Shown piece after piece: positions 24,808 to 33,942 of a stretch of 42,597 bases of DNA. This DNA is from Deltaproteobacteria bacterium. GTDB lineage: Bacteria > Bdellovibrionota > FAC87 > UBA2466. Each line of letters opens with the position of its first letter. Position 1 is the first letter of the stretch. The stretch spans positions 1 to 42,597 of the forward strand of contig JACPWY010000036.1 of the NCBI GenBank assembly GCA_016196825.1, read 5' to 3'. Made by a program: the position numbers and the translations under genes. The notes beneath the pieces were generated by a model that ran no database searches, was not told where the DNA came from, and worked only from the letters and a program-made list of their open reading frames with translations.

Positions 24808-25596
24808 TTAACTGTGGATAGTGTCGAAAAAGTACTGCAAGCCGTGAAACTTTTTGGGTTCCGCGAAATCCAACCGACTTCTCACCCGCTCCAATCGCTC
24901 CGTGATCAGATCATTGGGGTAATTGTCGACGAATGGCTTGTTCCCAAACGACTTGATCAGGCGCGAGTCCCACGGAATCAACTCCAGAAGCTGCACACGG
25001 ACATCGAGATGGGTCCGCGCCGTTTCCATAAATTTATTGAGAGTGCGTTCGGCCTCTCGAAGACGCGTGCACAGGGCCCCGACCAACCAGAAGTCACGAA
25101 TTGCGAAGCGTTTCGAGAGTAACTTCATTATAGCATAGGCATCCATGTAGCTCGTAGGCTCTGGTGTCGTGACCACCACATGCTGGTGGGCCGCCGCGGC
25201 AAACTGAAGCACACCCCAGTGAATCCCGGAAGAGTGGTCGATGAGAATGCGGTCGTAGTTCTTCGTTCCTAACGCATCGAGTTCGAAGAAGAGTTGATTG
25301 CGTTGCTCTTCTGTGAGCTCCTCGAAGCCCATCACCCCCGACGGGGAAGCCAGAAGATCGAGGTGGTCGTCGATTCTCATGACGCATTCACTCAGGGGCT
25401 TTTTCCCCTCTAAGACGGTCTGAATCGTCCATTCCGGGCGAAGTCCGTAGGCCAGGCTTAGTTTTCCCAACGCCCAATCTCCGTCGATCAAAAGCGTTTT
25501 TCTCTGGGCCTTCGACCAGAGACAGCCCAGATTGGTCGCGAGCGTGGTCTTTCCCACGCCGCCCTTGCCGCTCGAAAAAGAAATTACGCGAGTCAT
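24808..25596 (-). CDS. flhG: Flagellar number regulator FlhG (MinD-like ATPase)
   Basis: A 262-residue MinD/ParA-family ATPase that limits flagellar number and partners FlhF. It has the deviant Walker A SSGKGGVGKTTLATNLG (G10-T17), the switch-like LLIDGDWALGKLS, and ILIDHSSGIHWGVLQF in place of the usual DTGAG motif, followed by TTPEPTSYMDAYAIMKLL, typical of FlhG. Its start overlaps the flhF stop by four bases (25593-25596), so the two are co-translated. Confidence 0.93.
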   Translation of the reverse strand: MTRVISFSSGKGGVGKTTLATNLGCLWSKAQRKTLLIDGDWALGKLSLAYGLRPEWTIQTVLEGKKPLSECVMRIDDHLDLLASPSGVMGFEELTEEQRNQLFFELDALGTKNYDRILIDHSSGIHWGVLQFAAAAHQHVVVTTPEPTSYMDAYAIMKLLSKRFAIRDFWLVGALCTRLREAERTLNKFMETARTHLDVRVQLLELIPWDSRLIKSFGNKPFVDNYPNDLITERLERVRSRLDFAEPKKFHGLQYFFDTIHS

Positions 25597-26693
25597 TCGA
25601 ACACCCCTTGCCTAACGATCAGCATTCCAAACTCCCGCTCATCGGGAAATCTCACCGGCACTTTGAAAGATTGAGAGAGAGAGACACCGAGAAGCGGCAA
25701 CCCCGCTCCCCGCATCACCTCAAAAACCGGTCCGAGTTGAAGCGCCAGATCGACCTTCGTAAGAAAGATCCCGGCGGGGCTGAAGCGGCTCACCTGCTCC
25801 AAAAGCCGCTGCGCCTCCTTCACCCGCATCGTTGCGTCGAGCACTAGGAAGGATCGCTTCCCGCTGATGGCTCTCTCGAAGCTGTCCCAATCCTCGTCGC
25901 CAGATCCGAGCGGAATCGAGGGGCAATCGACGAACTTGAGTGTTTCGCGCGAGCGGGTCACATTCTTGTCGGCGTAAAAGGGAAGGCGAATCAGATTCGC
26001 ATAGCCAGCAAGCGCCTCTCGCGCCATGAGCCGCGAACTGTCGAGACTTACAAGGGCTACGCCTTTGCTCTTACTCCGGGCGAGCAGCGCCAGCTTCACA
26101 AGCAATGTCGTCTTTCCTGTCCCCGACAGCCCGATGGGAACCCATTCACCGGGGGCGAACAGCAACCTTGGATTACCGCAGGTGATCTTCTGGGAGAGCG
26201 AGCGAGCCATCGCCTTTTCAAGGAGTGGCCCCAACGTCAGATCCTTCGTGGGGTAGTCATAGTGGAGCTGCTTAGCGAGATCCTGGCCCAATTCCATCGA
26301 CAGACCCAATGCCGTGAATCGCTGTTCGAGGCGCGTCATCTCGGGCTTTTTGCTCCGCGCCCCCGGAATATCGATGTAACGCGCAGTCGCCGGCCGCTTG
26401 CGGGCAACGGGCTGGGCGACTGAAGGCCCATCATTTTCCGACTCGGCTTCTTTTGGCGTTCCCCGTCGGTGGGGGAAGATCTCCGAAAGTGAAGACTCAT
26501 CAAACACCTGTTCCAGTGTCTGGGCCTTCTCCTTGGGGGGCTCGTACGCCGCGGTCACCTCGATGGTCTGCTTGTTAAACCACTTGGTCTTCTTGGGCCT
26601 TGTCGAGAGAATGAGCGCGTCGGGGCCCAATTCGCTTTTTACGAGATAGAGCGCCTCATCGAGCGACGGCGCCTCAAACTTTCTCACTTGCAT
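25593..26693 (-). CDS. flhF: Flagellar placement GTPase-like protein FlhF, with altered G motifs
   Basis: A 366-residue SRP-GTPase family protein that sets the site of flagellum assembly. The start MQVRKFEAPSLDEALYLVK is the FlhF B-domain signature, followed by a charged linker (50-120), an N-like helical part and the G domain. G1 is GLSGTGKTT (188-196) and G4 is TKVD (312-315), both acceptable. The G2 and G3 positions are unusual: LDSSR (217-221) where DTYR is expected and VDCPS (255-259) where DTAG is expected. The fold looks intact, so it may bind nucleotide without normal hydrolysis. Confidence 0.9.
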   Translation of the reverse strand: MQVRKFEAPSLDEALYLVKSELGPDALILSTRPKKTKWFNKQTIEVTAAYEPPKEKAQTLEQVFDESSLSEIFPHRRGTPKEAESENDGPSVAQPVARKRPATARYIDIPGARSKKPEMTRLEQRFTALGLSMELGQDLAKQLHYDYPTKDLTLGPLLEKAMARSLSQKITCGNPRLLFAPGEWVPIGLSGTGKTTLLVKLALLARSKSKGVALVSLDSSRLMAREALAGYANLIRLPFYADKNVTRSRETLKFVDCPSIPLGSGDEDWDSFERAISGKRSFLVLDATMRVKEAQRLLEQVSRFSPAGIFLTKVDLALQLGPVFEVMRGAGLPLLGVSLSQSFKVPVRFPDEREFGMLIVRQGVFE

Positions 26694-26707
26694 AGCGACC
26701 TCTTATT

Positions 26708-28777
26708 TTATACTTCGACCGTGGCCAGCGATCTCACCTTCGCGAAGGAGGCGATCTCGTTAGCTGAGATGATGTTGAGATTCGGGACAAATCGTTCCAG
26801 CATCTTTCTAAGATGGCCCCGAACATGGGGCTGAACCAGAAGCGTAGGATTGCCGCTTTCAAAGACCGTCGACTCGATCGTGCGCTGGAGTGACAGAACC
26901 AGCTTCTCGAAAAAACCCGGCTCGAGGTTGAGAAACACACCTCGGTCGGTCTTCTGGTAGGCCTTGAGCAGAGTCTCCTCGGTCGCTGGCGACATGTTGA
27001 GGACCTCTACCGTGTTGGTGCCCATCGATAACTTATGGGTGATCGTCCGCGCCAACGCCGCTCGACAATACTCCGTGAGCACATCGGGATCCTTGACGCT
27101 CGGTCCAAAATTCGCAAGAGTTTCGAGAATCGTTAGGAGATCCCGCACCGGAACCTGCTCCTTGAGGAGGTTCTGACAGACCTTAAGAACCGTCCCCAAC
27201 GGACAGACGTTGGGGATCAGCTCCTCCACAACCTTGGGATGGGTCTTTTGGGTATTCTCCACGAGCACCTGCATCTCCTGACGACCGATGAGTTCAGAGG
27301 CGTACTTACGGATCACCTCACTCAGATGCGTCGCAATAATCGTCGGGTGATCGACCACCGTAAAGCCAGCAACATGGGCCTTCTCGCGATTCTTGTCGGG
27401 AATCCAAAGAGCCGAGATGCCAAAGACCGGCTCCTTCGTCTCAATCCCATTCACCGTGTTCTCGGTGGTGCCCGGGTTCATCGCCAGCACCATCCCTGCA
27501 ATCAGCTCGCCTTTGCCCACGCTGATGCCCCGGATCATGATGGCGTACTCGGTCGGTTGGAGCTCGAGGTTATCCTTAATTCGGACCTTGGGTACAATGA
27601 TTCCTAGCTCCTTTGCAAACTCCCGCCGAATACCGAAGATACGCTCCACGAGCTCGCACTTTTCCGACTCCACGAGCGACACAAGGCCATAACCCACCTG
27701 CAATTCGAGCACATCCACCTCGGGTGGAACGTTCGTGTCATTTGAGGCCTGTTCGATCTGCTTGCGTTCGGCAGCTCTATCCGTCTCATCCTTATCGAGC
27801 TTATGCTGACGAACGGCGTAAGCGAGCCCACCAACGATGAACCCAAAAAACCAGAAGGGAAGCGTCGGGATGCCGGGGAGCGCACCCAGCAAGAATAGAA
27901 TCCCCGCGGTCACCCCAATGGCACGCGGCTGAAGCAGCAGTTGGGTGGCGACCGCCTTGGAAAGATTCTCCCCCGAGGTGGCGCGTGTGACGACGATACC
28001 GGATGCGGTCGAAACAATGAGGGACGGGATCTGACTCACCAGACCGTCACCAATCGTCATGAGGGTGTAGATCTGAGCCGCGGCCCCGACCTCGAGACCC
28101 TGCTGAAATACGCCGTAAGCAAAACCACCGATGATATTGATAAGCGTAATCAGAATGGCGGCAATCGCGTCGCCACGAACGAATTTGCTGGCACCGTCCA
28201 TGGCTCCGTAGAAATCGGCCTCGAGCTCAACCTTCCGCCGTCGCTCCTTAGCCTGCTCCTGGGTGATCAGACCGGCATTGAGATCGGCGTCAATGGCCAT
28301 CTGCTTACCGGGCATGGCGTCCAAGATAAACCGGGCGGCCACTTCAGCGACGCGGCCTGAGCCCTTTGTGATGACGACAAAGTTGATGATGATCAAGATG
28401 ACAAAAACGACAAGACCAACAATGTAGCTGCCACCGACGACAAAGTTACCAAAGGTCTCGATCACGTGCCCTGCCGCCGCGGTTCCCTCGTGGCCGTGAA
28501 GCAAGACCAATCGGGTGCTCGCCATGTTGATCGCTAAGCGAAACAGCGTGGAAAAGAGGAGTACGGTCGGAAAGACCGAGAAATCGAGTGGTCGACCGGA
28601 ATAGACCGCCACCAAGAGAATCGTGATGCTGAGCGTGAGATTTGAGACGATGAGGAGATCCATCAGCCATGCGGGGATGGGCAGGATCATCACGACCATG
28701 ACGCCCAAAACACCGGCCGCAATCAAAAGATCGCTGTGTTTGAGTATTCGATTCAGTGCCCGCCTCAAACTATCCAT
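26708..28777 (-). CDS. flhA: Flagellar type III export gate protein FlhA
   Basis: A 689-residue inner-membrane export component, of normal family length. The N-terminal half carries about eight membrane segments, with the conserved FHIPEP-type region around TRLVLLHGHEGTAAAG and AINMASTR, and the cytoplasmic loop DAMPGKQMAIDADLNAGLI. The C-terminal cytoplasmic domain forms the nonameric ring that docks chaperone-substrate complexes. It lies between flhB and flhF with 14-bp gaps on both sides. Confidence 0.96.
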   Translation of the reverse strand: MDSLRRALNRILKHSDLLIAAGVLGVMVVMILPIPAWLMDLLIVSNLTLSITILLVAVYSGRPLDFSVFPTVLLFSTLFRLAINMASTRLVLLHGHEGTAAAGHVIETFGNFVVGGSYIVGLVVFVILIIINFVVITKGSGRVAEVAARFILDAMPGKQMAIDADLNAGLITQEQAKERRRKVELEADFYGAMDGASKFVRGDAIAAILITLINIIGGFAYGVFQQGLEVGAAAQIYTLMTIGDGLVSQIPSLIVSTASGIVVTRATSGENLSKAVATQLLLQPRAIGVTAGILFLLGALPGIPTLPFWFFGFIVGGLAYAVRQHKLDKDETDRAAERKQIEQASNDTNVPPEVDVLELQVGYGLVSLVESEKCELVERIFGIRREFAKELGIIVPKVRIKDNLELQPTEYAIMIRGISVGKGELIAGMVLAMNPGTTENTVNGIETKEPVFGISALWIPDKNREKAHVAGFTVVDHPTIIATHLSEVIRKYASELIGRQEMQVLVENTQKTHPKVVEELIPNVCPLGTVLKVCQNLLKEQVPVRDLLTILETLANFGPSVKDPDVLTEYCRAALARTITHKLSMGTNTVEVLNMSPATEETLLKAYQKTDRGVFLNLEPGFFEKLVLSLQRTIESTVFESGNPTLLVQPHVRGHLRKMLERFVPNLNIISANEIASFAKVRSLATVEV

Positions 28778-28791
28778 AGGATCCCCTTAGT

Positions 28792-29889
28792 CTAAATGCC
28801 GGCCTCAGCTGATAAAGCCGACCGCATCCCTTTCAATCTGTAGACGTAGCTCAAGACCTCGGCCACCGCTTTGTACAGCTCCCGAGGAATCGCCCGGTTG
28901 ATCTCAATCTTTTTATAGAGTGTCTGCGCCAGCGGTTTGTTCTCCACAATGGGAATTCCGTGGCTGCGCGCGACTTCTCTGATTTTTTGGGCGATAAGGT
29001 CGGCGCCCTTTGCCACCACCTTGGGCGCTGCCATTGTCTTCTGATCGTATTTCAGCGCGATGGCGAGGTGGGTCGGGTTGGTGACAACCACGTCCGCTTT
29101 GGGGACATTCTCCATCATGCGGCGTGATGCGATCTGGCGCTGCAAACGACGGATCTTGGCCTTCATCGCCGGATCACCTTCCCGCAATTTCAATTCATCT
29201 TTGGCCTCTCGGCGGGTCATGCGCATCTGCTTTTCGAGCTGATAACGTTGGTAGAGGTAATCCAAAGAACTGGGAATCAGGAACGCCCCCAGACAAGACA
29301 GAACAAACGTCAGAAGATTTTTCAATGTGATGATGGTCGATTCTCCGATCGCCTTGCTGTAGAAAAGCGGCAGACGATCCATTTGCCCCTTAACGAACCA
29401 ATAAAGAAGAAAGCCCCCAAACACGAGCTTCACGACGGCCTTCGCAGCCTCGACAAGTCCGCGGGTGGAGAAGATTCGGCCGAATCCAGAGACTGGGTTG
29501 ATGCGCTCCCAGTTCGGGCTCACGGGTTCCCAGGTCACAAACCACCCCACCTGAACCACGCACACGACAACACCAACGACCATGGCGACAAGCAGAAGAG
29601 GTCCCGACATCCACATGAGCCCCTTCAGTGCCTCTCCGCCCAGTTCCAGCGCCTTCGTCTTATCAAGATCCCAAACCATTGGAATTTTGAAGAAGCTCTG
29701 GGCTAACGTATTAAATCGGAGCAGATAGGTCGGCGCCAAGAATTGCAGAAATACCACTACGCCGCAGATCAAGATGACGCCCACGAGCTCGCGACTGAGG
29801 GCAACCGTCCCTTGGCGCCGAAACTCCTCGCGCCGAAATACCGTCGCCGCCTCGGTTCTATCCTGATCCTCATCAAAGGGTGATGCCAT
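28792..29889 (-). CDS. flhB: Flagellar export switch protein FlhB
   Basis: A 365-residue protein that switches the type III export apparatus from rod/hook to filament substrates. It has a charged N-terminus (DEDQDRTEAAT), four membrane helices, the TRREAKDELKLREGDP linker and the self-cleaving NPTH site (N271 onward, VTNPTHLAIALKY). The C-terminal part ends PLAQTLYKKIEINRAIPREL, the usual FlhB ending. Gap to fliR 8 bp. Confidence 0.96.
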   Translation of the reverse strand: MASPFDEDQDRTEAATVFRREEFRRQGTVALSRELVGVILICGVVVFLQFLAPTYLLRFNTLAQSFFKIPMVWDLDKTKALELGGEALKGLMWMSGPLLLVAMVVGVVVCVVQVGWFVTWEPVSPNWERINPVSGFGRIFSTRGLVEAAKAVVKLVFGGFLLYWFVKGQMDRLPLFYSKAIGESTIITLKNLLTFVLSCLGAFLIPSSLDYLYQRYQLEKQMRMTRREAKDELKLREGDPAMKAKIRRLQRQIASRRMMENVPKADVVVTNPTHLAIALKYDQKTMAAPKVVAKGADLIAQKIREVARSHGIPIVENKPLAQTLYKKIEINRAIPRELYKAVAEVLSYVYRLKGMRSALSAEAGI

Positions 29890-29897
29890 AGAGAGTG

Positions 29898-30683
29898 TTA
29901 GGCCGTGCGCAGCAGTTCCACCAGATTGCCCGAAACATCGCCGAGAATTTGTTCGAAATATTCGAGCATCTCAGGGGCGAGCAAATACATCGCTCCGAGG
30001 CCAAGGGTGATCGTGATGGGAAAGCTAAAGAGCAAAATATTCATCTGGGGTAAAAGCCGGGAAAGCAGGCCGACAAGGATGTTGCAAGCCAGCATGATAA
30101 ACGTGAAGGGTGCGGCCATCTGGACTGAAAGCACGAAGAGCTTTCCCGTGGCCGTGATCAAGAACTGGAGCGCCGAGGTGTGTCCGGCGACGAGGGCATT
30201 GAGGTGGGCCGTGACCTCAAAACTCTTCACAAAGACGATGAGAACGCCATGGTGAAAATCGGCGAGCAGAAAGACGAGAAGCGCCAACCACCCCTGAAAT
30301 GGTGTGACCACAGAAACCTGCGCTCCCGCCTGGGGATCAAGCAATGTCGCGGTCCCGAAGCCCATTTGAAAACCCACGAAATGAGCCCCCAGATTAATGG
30401 CCTCGAAGGTCAAATGAGCAACAAATCCCATCGCAAGGCCAATTAGGGTCTCTCGAAGCGCGGTCCATGCGAGTGTGGCAATGTTGGGTGTGATCGTCTC
30501 AAGATGCGGACGCACCACTGGGTGGAGTGCCAATGAAAAACTTAAGGCGAGAATCACCTTCACGGTCATCGGGATCGCCTTGTGCGAAAAGACCGGGACC
30601 AGCAAAAAAAGGCCGAGAACGCGCAGAAATACGGTGAGCACCCCAAGGTACTGAATCGGATCGGTTGGGTATAGTTCGCTCAT
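29898..30683 (-). CDS. fliR: Flagellar export protein FliR
   Basis: A 261-residue integral membrane protein of the export gate with about six hydrophobic segments; characteristic stretches are VFLRVLGLFLLVPVFSHKAIP, FVGFQMGFGTATLLDPQ and MLACNILVGLLSRLLPQMN. The open frame extends to 30749, but ATG 30683 overlaps the fliQ stop (ATGA) and matches where family similarity starts, so the shorter form is chosen. FliP5Q4R1 form the export channel. Confidence 0.93.
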   Translation of the reverse strand: MSELYPTDPIQYLGVLTVFLRVLGLFLLVPVFSHKAIPMTVKVILALSFSLALHPVVRPHLETITPNIATLAWTALRETLIGLAMGFVAHLTFEAINLGAHFVGFQMGFGTATLLDPQAGAQVSVVTPFQGWLALLVFLLADFHHGVLIVFVKSFEVTAHLNALVAGHTSALQFLITATGKLFVLSVQMAAPFTFIMLACNILVGLLSRLLPQMNILLFSFPITITLGLGAMYLLAPEMLEYFEQILGDVSGNLVELLRTA

Positions 30684-30949
30684 CGAACGATATTGGGAAT
30701 ATTTTCGAAGACCTGGGTTGTAAAATCGATAATCACGTCCATCATCCACGGGGAGAAAATGACGAGGGCCACCGTCATGGCGGCCAACTTCGGGACAAAA
30801 GAGAGTGTGTTTTCCGTGATCTGCGTCACGGCCTGAAAGACGTTCATCAAGACGCCGACCACCAGGCCAAAGACGAGCATGGGTGCCGAAAGAAGCACGA
30901 CCGTCTTGAGAGCCAAGCGGGTAATGTCGAGAACCTGTTCGCTCTGCAT
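30680..30949 (-). CDS. fliQ: Flagellar export protein FliQ
   Basis: An 89-residue protein with two membrane helices, the standard FliQ size: EQVLDITRLALKTVVLLSAPM, then GVLMNVFQAVTQITENTLSFVPKL. GGAG lies six bases before ATG 30949; a GTG four codons upstream would overlap that site, so 30949 is preferred. Stop overlaps fliR. Confidence 0.93.
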   Translation of the reverse strand: MQSEQVLDITRLALKTVVLLSAPMLVFGLVVGVLMNVFQAVTQITENTLSFVPKLAAMTVALVIFSPWMMDVIIDFTTQVFENIPNIVR

Positions 30950-30970
30950 CGCAGACTCCACTTTTTTAGC

Positions 30971-31711
30971 TTAGCCAAAACTGCGGACGAGGCTGCCAAT
31001 GATGAGCTGCCATCCATCCACCAACACGAAGAGAATGAGTTTAAAGGGCAGTGAAATGATCACGGGTGGCAACATCATCATACCCATGGCCATCAGAATC
31101 GACGCCACGACCATGTCGAGAACCAGAAAAGGGATATAGATCATGAATCCAATCTGAAACGCGGTCTTGAGCTCCGAGATCATAAAGGCCGGCACCAAGA
31201 GGTAGGTGGGCACATCAGCCCTTTTCCCGGGGGCGGGGACCTTGGCGAGCTTTACAAAAAGCCCAAGATCCTTGTCGCGGGTCTGTTTGAACATGAACTG
31301 TCTGAGCGACCCCTCCGCCACGCCGATGGCCTCCTTCCCCGAGATTTTCTCATCGAGGTAGGGCATAAGCGCCTGCTCATGAACCGACTTCCAAACAGGC
31401 GCCATCACGAAAAATGTCAAAAATAGTGAAAGGCCTACGATGAGCTGGTTCGGCGGCAAAACCTGAGTGCCTATCGCCTGACGAAGGAAGGAAAGCACAA
31501 TCACGATTCGTACAAAGCTCGTGAGCATGATGAGAAGCGATGGCGCGAGCGAAAGAATCGTCAGCAGCGCCAGGATCTTCAAAACCACAGCGGTCTGCTC
31601 GGGAGAATTGGCGTTGCCCAGCGACAGCTGCAGCGAGGGAAAACCGGGCATCGCAGGAACCGCGGAATTCGCAGCCAACGAAGTCAGAGCGCCAACAAGA
31701 TTGGGATTCAT
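30971..31711 (-). CDS. fliP: Flagellar export protein FliP
   Basis: A 246-residue export-gate protein. Family motifs: [69 protein letters not shown] and [18 protein letters not shown]. The N-terminal 40 residues are weakly hydrophobic and probably include a cleaved signal, as in other FliP proteins. Gap to fliQ 21 bp, to fliO 15 bp. Confidence 0.95.
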   Translation of the reverse strand: MNPNLVGALTSLAANSAVPAMPGFPSLQLSLGNANSPEQTAVVLKILALLTILSLAPSLLIMLTSFVRIVIVLSFLRQAIGTQVLPPNQLIVGLSLFLTFFVMAPVWKSVHEQALMPYLDEKISGKEAIGVAEGSLRQFMFKQTRDKDLGLFVKLAKVPAPGKRADVPTYLLVPAFMISELKTAFQIGFMIYIPFLVLDMVVASILMAMGMMMLPPVIISLPFKLILFVLVDGWQLIIGSLVRSFG

Positions 31712-31726
31712 TTTGCCTCAAAGAAA

Positions 31727-32560
31727 TTAAACGGACAGGGGCGAGGTCTTGATCCGTCGAAACTCCTCCTCGACGGCGTCCTTAAAGGCCCGTCGCTCGA
31801 GACGCGATTCTGAGTCGTACTCCTCCTGGAGTCTGGGGAGATTCGAAAGAAAATTGACATTCTGGCCGGTCACGCCGACCAGCACAAATTCTCCGCCAAT
31901 CTTCAAAAGGCAAACAGAAGCCTTCGAATCGATGGGGACCTGCGCCATCTTCTCGATGAGAAACTTTCTTTGCCCGCTGAGTTTCCCCTTGGATTTCAAG
32001 AACCGAGCGCCAAAGAAGCTGGTTCCGCCTGCGAGAAGAATCACGGCGAGGATCCCCGCAAGCTGGAAGCCCCCCATGTGGTGGGACTCGGCCTTCTTGA
32101 TAGCGGCTTCACCCTTCAAGGGTAGTTCCTCTTCATGGCGCAGAAGAGCCAACGTGTTGCTCGTCGCGGTGGGAAAGGCCACCTGCATCGACAGCCCTTC
32201 GGACCCCTGGTTGATGTGAATGCGCTTCGCAAGATCTTCGGTGCTGCCCCGGATCGTCACCACTCCCCTGACCTGGTTTCTTTCCGTCGAGATGAGCGCC
32301 ACCCGCCCGATGAGCTGGTGGGGGTTTATCATCTCCACCTTTCCATGGTAAATTGCGGCAAGAACCGAATCATCCCAATTGAGGATGATCTGGTTGCCGT
32401 CAATCTTGTAGGAGGCGGTCGACCGTGCCGTGCAGCCGTTGCACGCCACATGGATCGTGGCGAGTCCATCGCCGTCGACCGTGACATCCCGCAATTCGGA
32501 TACCCCGAAGACGGTGAGGCTCAAAAGAAGCGCTGTGACTGTGCAAAGTGTTTTTATCAT
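31727..32560 (-). CDS. fliO: FliO-type protein with long exported N-terminal domain
   Basis: A 277-residue protein in the fliO position between fliN and fliP. Ordinary FliO is about 100-130 residues. Here a signal peptide (MIKTLCTVTALLLSLTVFGV) leads a beta-rich periplasmic domain of about 140 residues (ILNWDDSVLAAIYHGKVEM, HINQGSEGLSMQVAFPTA), resembling AMIN-like domains; then a membrane helix (LAGILAVILLAGGTSFFGARF) and the FliO cytoplasmic part (IEKMAQVPIDSKASVCLLKI, EFVLVGVTGQNVNFLSNL). FliO assists assembly of the FliP/Q/R gate. Overlaps fliN by four bases. Confidence 0.85.
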   Translation of the reverse strand: MIKTLCTVTALLLSLTVFGVSELRDVTVDGDGLATIHVACNGCTARSTASYKIDGNQIILNWDDSVLAAIYHGKVEMINPHQLIGRVALISTERNQVRGVVTIRGSTEDLAKRIHINQGSEGLSMQVAFPTATSNTLALLRHEEELPLKGEAAIKKAESHHMGGFQLAGILAVILLAGGTSFFGARFLKSKGKLSGQRKFLIEKMAQVPIDSKASVCLLKIGGEFVLVGVTGQNVNFLSNLPRLQEEYDSESRLERRAFKDAVEEEFRRIKTSPLSV

Positions 32561-32931
32561 CGTCCGAGGTCCCGAATCCGTTGCTCATGGTTCACGATAT
32601 CGGTGAGGCGGATGCCAAATTTTTCGTTGATGACGATCACTTCCCCTCGCGCCACCACTCGATCGTTTACGAGTACCTCAAGCGGCTCGCCCGCGATCTT
32701 GGAGAGCTCGATAACGCTCCCTTTGTGGAGTTTCAAGAGATCCTGAACCAACACGCGGGTCCGGCCTACCTCCACGGTCACCTTCACCGGGATGTCGAGG
32801 ACGAACTCCAAGCCATTGGCCGTCACCTCGCCTTTGGTGGGGTTGATGTTGTGCACCGTTGCCGTACCCGGAGCGGTCCCTGGTGCCGCTGTCTCTTGCT
32901 GTGTTTCATCCATTTTTTTTGCGCCTTCCAT
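32557..32931 (-). CDS. fliN: Flagellar motor switch protein FliN
   Basis: A 124-residue C-ring protein. After a disordered Thr/Pro/Ala-rich start, residues 40-120 form the SpoA domain: FVLDIPVKVTVEVGRTRVLV, LLKLHKGSVIELSKIAGEPL, VNDRVVARGEVIVINEKFGI and RLTDIV. It works with FliM and FliG in torque generation and rotation switching. Its ATG 32931 directly follows the fliM stop; GAGGAGAAT in the end of fliM serves as ribosome binding site. An internal ATG (32913) is possible. Confidence 0.95.
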   Translation of the reverse strand: MEGAKKMDETQQETAAPGTAPGTATVHNINPTKGEVTANGLEFVLDIPVKVTVEVGRTRVLVQDLLKLHKGSVIELSKIAGEPLEVLVNDRVVARGEVIVINEKFGIRLTDIVNHEQRIRDLGR

Positions 32932-33930
32932 CTATTCTCCTCCCATGACCGGTAACAAATTGGTGATGCGAATCGCCGAATTCCCGTGGCAGGTGCCCAT
33001 GAGCCCGGCCAATTTGGCCTGGCCCTCCACCTTCACCTCGAGTTCGCCGCTCGCTTCTTGATTCAAAATGAGGACGTCGCCCTTCTTGAGGATCTGGAGA
33101 TCATTCAAAGTCCGGCTGGCGTCGCCTAACTCCACTCGGACATCGAGCTCCGTCGTTTTGAGCTCTTCGAACCAATGGCGCTGCCAAATCTCGTACTCCT
33201 CATCGCCGTAGCTCGACACATTCACCGCCAAGGCCTGCGCAATGCGATCCAGCGGGCGAATCGGAACGATGATGGCCACCGACCCTGTTAGATTGTCGAA
33301 ATCGATGTCGATTGTGACGACGGCCACATTATCCTGTGGATTTAGGACACCCAAGAAATTGGGGTTTCCTTCCGTGCGACGGTACTCGAGCTCCACCGGA
33401 TAGTTTGGGCGCCACGACTCCTGGAGATCACTGATGGCCATCATGGTGAGCTTTTTGATCATCATGAGCTCGATGCTCGTGAACTCTTCACGCCCACCGA
33501 TTTTGGAATAGGGGCGCTCAGCACCACCGTAGTAGGCGTCGACCATCGCATAGGCAAACTTGGCCCCCACCTGGAAAATCAGGTTCGCCTTCAAATTCTT
33601 CATGAGGATGATGTTGAGCGCTGTCGGCACAGTGATCGTCGCCGAGTAGTCTCCGAAATGGAGAAACTCAGTGGAGGCCACGGTCACCGAGACGTTGCGC
33701 TTGAGGAGGCGAGTGAGCGTGTTCCGAAACGACTGGGCAAACCGCTCGTGAATCCCCGAAAGCGCCGAAAACTTTCCGTGCGTAACTTTCTCTTGGGAGG
33801 TCAGATCATAGGCGATGTAATCCGGCTTTTCGTCGGAAGGGGCAGCCTTGGGCGCCTCCGTTTCAACCTCACCGGTCGAAACGGCCGCAAGGAGAGCATC
33901 GATTTCACTTTGTGACAGGACCTCGGCCAT
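32932..33930 (-). CDS. fliM: Flagellar motor switch protein FliM
   Basis: A 332-residue C-ring protein that binds phospho-CheY. Start MAEVLSQSEIDALLAAV is the CheY-binding N-terminus; the middle domain has FSALSGIHERFAQSFRNTLT and GGAERPYSKIGGREFTSIE-like text, and the C-terminus is a SpoA domain. ATG 33930 has AAGGGG eight bases upstream; a TTG two codons earlier is too close to that site. The ribosome binding site itself is at the very edge of structured element B, which separates fliM from fliL by 191 bp. Confidence 0.95.
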   Translation of the reverse strand: MAEVLSQSEIDALLAAVSTGEVETEAPKAAPSDEKPDYIAYDLTSQEKVTHGKFSALSGIHERFAQSFRNTLTRLLKRNVSVTVASTEFLHFGDYSATITVPTALNIILMKNLKANLIFQVGAKFAYAMVDAYYGGAERPYSKIGGREEFTSIELMMIKKLTMMAISDLQESWRPNYPVELEYRRTEGNPNFLGVLNPQDNVAVVTIDIDFDNLTGSVAIIVPIRPLDRIAQALAVNVSSYGDEEYEIWQRHWFEELKTTELDVRVELGDASRTLNDLQILKKGDVLILNQEASGELEVKVEGQAKLAGLMGTCHGNSAIRITNLLPVMGGE

Positions 33931-33942
33931 TTTCAATTCCCC

